Origin: Strongylocentrotus purpuratus
Taxonomy: Eukaryota; Echinodermata; Echinoidea; Camarodonta; Strongylocentrotidae
Direction of reading: 5' to 3'
DNA length: 64,000 bases
Assembly: GCF_000002235.5 (NCBI RefSeq)
Contig: NW_022145561.1
Coordinates: 794,501-858,500 of the forward strand
Part shown: positions 57,205 through 64,000 of the stretch, piece by piece
Numbering within the stretch: the stretch's first letter is position 1
How the letters are laid out: each line of letters opens with the position of its first letter
The notes under the pieces: model-generated
What the model was told of the DNA's origin: nothing
The model's input: the letters and a program-made list of their open reading frames with translations, nothing else
Databases searched by the model: none
Made by a program: the position numbers and the translations under genes

Positions 57205-58226
57205 CAACCAAGGATGTGTACTTTAAGTAGTAAACTGCGAGAATTTAAGTTCAAACTATTGCATAATATTTTATATACAAATCATCATTTACATAGATTC
57301 AGGTTCCATGAAAATGGGTTGTGCTCATGTTGCAAACATTTTGAAGAAACTTATCAACATGTATTCTTTGAATGTAATATAATGAAGGAAGTCTGGGGGA
57401 AATATGGAGATAGACTTAATTTACCCATTCTGAAGAAATTATCCTGGAAGGAAATTCATATAGGAATAGATGACACTACTTTTAAAACAGAGCAATTATT
57501 GAACCACATTTTGATTTTGATTAAATATATGATTTTCCACAGTAGAGAGAAGGGAAACGCTCCAAAAGCAAAAGAAATAGAATATAGATTGTTGGAAAAT
57601 AGAAATGAAGAGAAAAAACTTTCATTGGAAAGAGACACACTTTCAATTCATTTAAGGAAATGGGAAGCTTTGGAAAGTTTAGAATAAATGTTTTCAGTTT
57701 TTAATTTTCTCAATATTCAACTTCCAGACCTTCCTCTCTTCTCTACTTTTTTTTTCTTCTTTGTTTTTCTCTTCTTCTTCGTTTTCTTTTACTTTTGTTT
57801 GTTTGTTCGTTCTATGTTGGTGTGTGTTTTGTATACTGTTGTACTTGTTATGTTTTTAAATGGTGTGTGGGGCGGGGGGTAGTAGGTGTTTTCTAGCTCT
57901 TTCTCTTTATATATATATATATATATATAATTCTAAAGGAAATTGAAGAGGAATATAGGTTAACAGAATATTGTGGAAAAGAAATAATTTGAGATTTATA
58001 ATCAAACTGGTCGAGAAAATAGGTTTTTTTTGGTGAAAATATAATTTTGTTTATTTGAATATTTTTCATCTGTAAATGTGTAACTTTTGTATGTAAATGT
58101 AAAAGTTCATTGGCAAATTTATTAAGACCTATGTTAAAATTATTTTGTTATTTTGAATAAAATGTTATAAATAATGTACAATTTTTCTTTATGAGAGAAA
58201 TGAATAAAAACCTATGAAAACAAAAA
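57205..58226 (+). mobile_element. Tx1/L1-like LINE 3' fragment
   Basis: KLREFKFKLLHNILYTNHHL, then ENGLCSCCKHFEETYQHVFF and ECNIMKEVWGKYG (57214-57687): the C-terminal Cys/His (C-x2-C...H...C) segment of L1/Tx1-type reverse transcriptases. The 3' UTR includes a (TA)n run (57909-57930) and ends near GAATAAAAACCTATGAAAAC. 5' truncated. Confidence 0.75.
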
Positions 58227-59085
58227 ATCATTAAATCCGGGGGAGGGGGGTACTCAGATTTGGTTTGGACGGGGGTGTGCCGCTCAAGTCTCGAAATCCC
58301 TACACATTTTTAAAGGTCATTTGGGGGATTTTTTTTTCTTTAAAACCCATTTTTAATGAATATAAATGAATAAAGTGACTTATAACCAAAAAACACTAAC
58401 AGTATAATTGAATACCCCCATCCATCATACACTCCATTATTAAATCACATCATTGCCTTTTATCATATCACAATTCGACCAGGCGTAAGTTTTCAATCTC
58501 ATCTTTTCATTCCCTACCCCCTTATCTTATTAAATGACAAACAATATATTGCTACATACAAATAAATTTACATACATCTTTCAAGCTTTGTCTAATCATT
58601 TTGCTTACACTTTAATGAATGGAAATCTACACTTTGTACATTTTGAGTAATGGCAAATTCATTTAATGGTTACAATTTTCAATGGCACAAATGAAAGTAC
58701 TGCTAAGTGACAACCGCGATCCTACAAATATTCAAACAATGTATATATCATATATTATGCATATCGTATATTCTCAAATGAAATCAAATAAATCAGACAA
58801 AATTTTAGAAGTTTAGTTCAAAGACTTCTTTCTTTAAAATATGGTATTCATGTATCGTTAAATTTGAGCTACTGTTCACGGCCTTGCTGAAAAATCAGTT
58901 TCTAGATAAGATAAGGTTTAACCATGATTAAATAGATGCAATACAAATACAAAATACAATGGTCCTCGCAGTACATCGATATCATATACATAATATAATC
59001 CATCTACTCATTGTAACAATACATTGCTTTTGTCTAATACAAGATCATTCTCCACTCGCTGACTCAAAATGTAATTTTATATATT
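58227..59085. other. No gene recognised
   Basis: AT-rich; no repeat structure beyond short G runs at 58238-58250. Confidence 0.35.
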
Positions 59086-59558
59086 ATATTGTGCCTTCTC
59101 ATGCTTATCTCCTTTCTCTTTCCTTATCTTCTTCTCAACCTCACATGCAGCTCATCATTTAGTATTATTTTCTGTCCCCCCGATCGCTCACTTCTTTTTG
59201 GAATTGTCTACTCTTTGTATTATGACCATGTTCTTCTATCTTTGTCGTGTAAAGCATTGTCTTGTCCCTTTCTCGTCTCTGTTGGCACCCTCTTTTTCTT
59301 TCCCCTATTTTGTAGTTCCTTTTGTAGTTACGGATTAGTTAATTTAATCACTCATTATTCCTAAGTATCATTTAAGGTGTTCACACTTGTACAAGCATTG
59401 CTTTTTAGCGGACCCCTCTGTTTCCAACATGTATTTCTTACATTTGTTTTAATTGCTTATAATTGATTTGTAATGTTTTGTTGGAAACATGAATGAATTG
59501 AAATTGAAATAGAAATTGAAATTGAAATTGAAATTGAAATTGAAATTGAAATTGAAAA
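59086..59558 (+). mobile_element. LINE 3' UTR with (ATTGAA)n tail
   Basis: A pyrimidine-rich 3' UTR-like stretch ends GTTGGAAACATGAATGAATT and then about ten ATTGAA units (59492-59558). It lacks a clear coding remnant. Confidence 0.5.
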
Positions 59559-60730
59559 TACAATACATATAATCAACGACTGATTTTCATCATATAGAAA
59601 TAACAGATCTACCCTTACCAATAACAGCGGCAACAACAAATTCTTAGTTTAATTACAAATCATAAATTTTATGGGTACAACTGATTCACTAATATATTTC
59701 CCTTATCCCAGAAACTCCATTCTTCAAATTCTCTAGATACGAAATCCCATATGATTGCTCGTGCAAACTATACCAGTATAAATGTGATGCACTAATAATG
59801 AAATGTACAATGTTTCATTATCTATATGTTTTGATGAGCTCTCATGCAAATACATACAAAAATATTCAAACTAACACAAACACACACACGAGACTAAAAT
59901 GAACCATAATCCTACTTAATTCTTTTGCTTCAGTTTCGCGGTGAATACTTGAAATATTCATCGATCTGTTTGTAATATGCAACTATGATTGATGATTTGT
60001 CAATTAAGCGTTATCTACAACAACTATTGTATTGGATAAAACTAAAACTTCTCAACATATTTAATTAAGACATTAAGACATCGTTATCTCGTGATTATTT
60101 AAACTTATTAACGTTTATCACAATGAAAAAAAATAAACAACCATACTCTTTCAATGTATTTGCAAGTTAGCAATTGTTGTTTAGAGACAGACGTGTTCAG
60201 GATACATATTCGACAGCAAGCGGAATAACCTCTACACCTCTAACATCCCCTAACCTTGGTAATAATATCTTGTGTATAATATCTTGTGTACATGAACATA
60301 ATCTAGTTTGGACTAATAATAAGAAAGGGATGAGATAAAGACCAAAATAAAAGATAAAATATTCATAAATGAATGATACACGCCATTAAAACTAAAACAA
60401 CAACATATAAAAGATAAATGATAAAAGATAAAAGATAAAGATAAGGATGAAGATAAAGATGATAATGATTTTTTTTTTAAAGCCAAAGATACATGTATAC
60501 ACAGATACAACAAAAGATAAAGATAAAGATTGCTACATACTGTAAGCTGCATAATTGTATGCAATATAAAACTGCAAATTGACATCAAATACAGCACCGA
60601 CATCGATTTTGGTAACCCTTGTGATACATGCTATTGTTTTCACTCAAATAATTTGATTTAGAATACATGGCAATTTACCTGATAGGGTGGTATAATAATC
60701 ACGATTATAGTGAAATACAAATCTTCAAAT
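59559..60730. other. No gene recognised
   Basis: AT-rich. AAAGATAAA-type repeats at 60400-60530 form a degenerate simple repeat. Confidence 0.35.
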
Positions 60731-60738
60731 GGACGCCT

Positions 60739-61597
60739 TGGCATTTTAGAGGACGTCAAAATGCATGGAGTAGATACAGTTTAGGGGACGTCACAATGCA
60801 TGGAGTAGATACAGTTTAGAGGACGTCACAATGCATGGAGTAGATACAGTTTAGAGGACGTCACAATGCATGGAGTAGATACAGTTTAGAGGACGTCACA
60901 ATGCATGGAGTAGATACAGTTTAGAGGACGTCACAATGCATAGAGTAGATACAGTTTAGAGGACGTCAAAATGCATGGAGGAGAAACAGTTTAGAGGACG
61001 TCACAATGCATGGAGTAGATACAGTTTAGAGGACGTCACAATGCATGGAGTAGATACAGTTTAGAGGACGTCAAAATACATGGAGGAGATACAGTTTAGA
61101 GGACGTCACAATGCATGGAGTAGATACAGTTTAGAGGACGTCACAATGCATGGAGTAGATACAGTTTAGAGGACGTCGAAATGCATGGAGTAGATACAGT
61201 TTAGAGGACGTCACAATGCATGGAGTATAAAGATACAGTTTAGAGGACGTCAACATGCATGGAGTAGATACAGTTTAGAGGACGTCACAATGCATGGAGT
61301 AGATACAGTTTAGAGGACGTCAAAATGCATGGAGTAGATACAGTTTAGAGGACGTCAAAATGCATGGAGTAGATATAGTTTAGAGGACGTCAAAATGCAT
61401 GGAGTAGATACAGTTTAGAGGACGTCAAAAATGCATGGAGTAGATACAGTTTAGAGGACGTCACAATGCATGGAGTAGATACAGTTTAGAGGACGTCAAA
61501 ATGCATGGAGTAGATACAGTTTAGAGGACGTCAACATGCATGGAGGAGATACAGTTTAGAGGACGTCAAAATACATGAGTAGATACAGTTTAGCCCG
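60739..61597. repeat. 35-base minisatellite, about 24 copies
   Basis: Unit: TTTAGAGGACGTCACAATGC followed by ATGGAGTAGATACAG. Variants are mainly GTCACAATG versus GTCAAAATG, and GTAGAT versus GAGGAT. One unit has an insertion (AGTATAAAGATAC, about 61225) and one is a base shorter. Each unit contains the palindromes GACGTC and ATGCAT. No spacers, so it is not CRISPR-like. Confidence 0.95.
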
Positions 61598-62634
61598 AGT
61601 ATTAACTGTGACAATTTTGATGCGGGACTTGAAAACAGGATATTAGAATGTTTATTAGACACCCTAAGAACCTCTAACACTCGTAAAAAGGGGACAGGTT
61701 TTCAAGACCCCCATGAATCCCGGATCTGCCACACGAAAAGCATAGTCTGACGGGCTCTTTCTCAGGACAACCGTCAGCATCACGGGTGCTTACTGGTCAC
61801 CAAGATCACAGGAGAGAAATATTTGCTGGCTTCGAACCCCGCCCCCCACCCCCCCCCCCCCACTCAGTGTTATTTAGGGTACGCATATGCTCGTTCCCTC
61901 TTTTTGAAAGCACCCCCTATCTGAGGACTGCCAACATTTCCGAACCCTTTCGCGGGCTTTTCGCGGGATTTTCCTGCCTTGGAGACCCCCCTAAATTCGG
62001 AATAACTTCTCAGGAGTCCAAAGAGAAGAGAGAAAAAAAAGGAAAAACATTCCTTTTTAAAGAAATCTCCGGGTGAAAAGTCAAATACACCCCCTTTTTT
62101 ACAATTCTCGGGCCGGACTTTGTCGCACGAAAAGTACCCCTTTACCGGACATTTTGGCAACACGCATGCGGTCATTCCGACCCCTGAGTGGGGGCCGGGC
62201 CTCGAACTAGTCACGACAAATTAGCGATAACAATCATAAACAGATAGACATTCTTTGAGAATAGGTATAAGTCTTTCCGTATGATTTCTTTCCATATCGA
62301 AAGAAATATACACCGCTGAACCCATAAGAGAGAACTAAATTCCCCTGCCAATGAGAGACAGGAAACATTTCCTGAAAGTGGTTTCAAACCGGTACAACGA
62401 AAAGTAGACGAAAGAAGTAGACCTGATTGACAGGGTATGGTTTGCAGAGGACACGAGGTTTAATTCTATAGAAAAGAACGACAATCTTTCAACATAAGAC
62501 AGCGCATCACAGGGAAAGCATAATAATAGAGGGAATATATCTATGGTAGATCATGCTTCGACAGTCGCACTAGTATTCAAAAGGGGCCTCATCAGTGGTC
62601 ACTCTGGAATTAATCAGATCAAGCCACTGCGAAA
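61598..62634. other. No gene; possible inverted-repeat element
   Basis: TTCGAACCCCGCCCCCCAC plus CACTCAG at about 61832-61867 is partly inverted at 62183-62207 (CCTGAGTGGGGGCCGGGCCT). It may be a small element. The remainder, up to the TRIM stop, may include the TRIM 3' UTR. Confidence 0.4.
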
Positions 62635-63999
62635 TCAAGCCGAAATGGTCTTTTTGAAAATGTACAAATGATCAGGAGTACAGAAGGCAAGTTCCCCTGT
62701 CAAGAACTCACGAAGATGGTAGTAAGGGTGCTGAGGAACTGCAATCTTGACATTTCTTATCAAGGACCGAATCGGATGGAGTTCACGTGAGTACTGCTCT
62801 ATGGAAACGAACCCCTTGGTATGATCAACCCAAGCAATGAGAACAGACCCATCCAAGCACACAGCGGGGCTCGCGTAGCTCCCGTCCTTGGTCACCCGAA
62901 ATTCAATGGTGCTTTTTGTTGCATCCAGAACACCAACAGTGAAATCATTGATCATTACCAGGACTCTTCCTGAACGCAGAGTAAAGATCTGATGAGGCTC
63001 AAAGTTGTATTGAATCTTGTTCACTGGATTCCCACCCATCGCCTTGTACATCAACAACTTCTTCACCTTAGTGAAGCTGCAGAGGATGGTGTTGTCTTTC
63101 GTATCAACCTCCAGACCACCAAACCCACCTTTATCACTACTGAAACTCTGGCCAAAAGATACATCGAGATTTACGAATGACTTCGAGTACATGGAGATCT
63201 TGTTGTGGATATCCCTGACAACGACATTCCCATCTGGGAAAAATACGACTTGTCTAATGGCAACATCCTTCATGACAGTCGACTGCATGCAGCCAGTCGA
63301 AGATACCAGAACAAGTCCACCAAAGCGGGAACCTACGGCTATTCTACCATCTGGCATAGATGCCATACAGTTGATCGCATCCTTGACAGGAAAGTCAGTT
63401 GACTTCTTTAGACTCCATTCAGCTTCTTCAATCTTGCCCAGATCAAGCTCGTTTTGGCCTGCTTGTTGGCAGCGTACACGCTGAAAGGTCACCTTATGGC
63501 CTTGCTTGGTAGTATCCCTAGGCTTGCTGTAATCAGGATCACCCTTAGCAAGGATCTCTTCCAGGTCCTGGCAGAGGGTTTCATGGGCAGCAAGAGCCTC
63601 ACCTTCGAGAGGTACTTTCACTCCATTCCCAACCAAAGCACCCACATCTTCAATCTGACCCATCTCTAACTTATTCTCATCTTTCATGCCCTGAAGTTCT
63701 TTATTCATTTCATTCAAACGGCTCTTACAATCCTCGACGAGAATGTCCCTCCTCTCTTTCAGTTGCTGGATCGATTCCTCGCACGTCTGGCTGATTTCGT
63801 CGGTCAGCTGCTCCTGGACGATATGCAGCTTTGCTTGTTGTTTCTCAATGAAGCTGATGTAGTCGTCCACCTTGCCTTTCTTGACATCAACCTTGTTTTG
63901 TAACTCATGGATCTTCTCCTTCTGCTGATCTTCATGTTCCATTCCCTCCAGGATGTTGTGGCCAGCCTTAGTGTGCTCCATCATACCGCATCGGAAGCA
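62635..63999 (-). CDS. TRIM protein, C-terminal part (runs off window)
   Basis: Open from the window edge (CFRCGMMEHTKAGHN, end of B-box 2) through a coiled coil (about 140 residues, EHEDQQKEKIHELQNKVD onward) to a C-terminal region of about 260 residues with repeated beta-strand motifs (AINCMASMPDGRIAVGS, AIRQVVFFPDGNVVV, PHQIFTLRSGRVLVM, YASPAVCLDGSVLIAWVD), which looks like an NHL/WD-type propeller. The stop is at 62635-62637. The N-terminal RING and B-box 1 lie beyond base 64000. It is colinear with 53376-54050, but intact. The family acts as E3 ubiquitin ligases, with the propeller binding substrate or RNA; that role is by homology. Confidence 0.85.
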   Translation of the reverse strand, partial: CFRCGMMEHTKAGHNILEGMEHEDQQKEKIHELQNKVDVKKGKVDDYISFIEKQQAKLHIVQEQLTDEISQTCEESIQQLKERRDILVEDCKSRLNEMNKELQGMKDENKLEMGQIEDVGALVGNGVKVPLEGEALAAHETLCQDLEEILAKGDPDYSKPRDTTKQGHKVTFQRVRCQQAGQNELDLGKIEEAEWSLKKSTDFPVKDAINCMASMPDGRIAVGSRFGGLVLVSSTGCMQSTVMKDVAIRQVVFFPDGNVVVRDIHNKISMYSKSFVNLDVSFGQSFSSDKGGFGGLEVDTKDNTILCSFTKVKKLLMYKAMGGNPVNKIQYNFEPHQIFTLRSGRVLVMINDFTVGVLDATKSTIEFRVTKDGSYASPAVCLDGSVLIAWVDHTKGFVSIEQYSRELHPIRSLIRNVKIAVPQHPYYHLREFLTGELAFCTPDHLYIFKKTISA

Positions 64000-64000
64000 G

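Noticed and set aside
60739..61597. CRISPR-like direct repeats
   Set aside because: The 35-base units are head-to-tail with no unique spacers, in eukaryotic DNA with no cas genes; it is a minisatellite.

Overview
The window is eukaryotic nuclear DNA from a marine invertebrate, most likely an echinoderm and perhaps a sea urchin. Genes are split by GT-AG introns. The single-coding-exon RING/B-box (TRIM) genes, the C-type lectin and Ig-type receptor genes, and the density of CR1/L2-type LINEs, tRNA-derived SINEs, MITEs and G-run-rich hAT-like transposons fit such a genome. The species call is inference; the gene structures are read from the sequence. No bacterial operon, CRISPR array, rRNA or convincing functional tRNA gene was seen.

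Layout. (1) 3.0-14.2 kb, minus strand: a complete gene for PNISR, an SR-type nuclear-speckle splicing protein, assembled from 11 coding exons whose phases all agree (about 1,034 codons). Its introns hold several MITEs. A possible non-coding first exon lies near 18.3 kb. (2) 15.7-29 kb: a transposon-dense interval with a 1.6 kb foldback element (9-bp target duplication), a mariner-like palindrome, minisatellites, and a hAT-like element with an 8-bp target duplication that contains an almost complete LINE. (3) 30.6-38.2 kb, minus strand: a secreted C-type lectin-like gene with a signal-peptide exon, a Cys-containing exon, three tandemly duplicated Ser/Thr/Pro-rich exons and a C-type lectin exon. 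Nearly all junctions are phase 1. A 1 kb homopurine/homopyrimidine minisatellite lies just upstream of its start. (4) 43.4-45.3 kb, plus strand: an intronless transmembrane Ig-domain receptor with a Tyr-rich tail, broken by one in-frame TAG and by a frame change at a (TGG)n microsatellite. (5) 45.4-48.4 kb: a 3 kb element with 5-bp target duplication, in which a 2 kb hAT element (8-bp target duplication) is nested. A second copy of the host repeat elsewhere in the window shows the uninterrupted site. (6) 49-60 kb: LINE 3' fragments (CR1/Jockey-like and Tx1/L1-like) and a truncated, frameshifted TRIM copy. (7) 60.7-61.6 kb: a 35-bp minisatellite of about 24 copies. (8) 62.6 kb to the window edge, minus strand: the C-terminal part of an intact TRIM protein, paralogous to the truncated copy.

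The genes do not form one pathway: PNISR is a housekeeping splicing factor, whereas the lectin, Ig receptor and TRIM genes are of the recognition/immune type that expands and decays quickly in echinoderms. The most informative signals are the exon-duplication history of the lectin gene, the two lesions in the Ig receptor, the TRIM copy whose break point coincides with a broken transposon, and the nested insertions whose order can be read from target duplications and uninterrupted copies. I found no clearly undescribed system.
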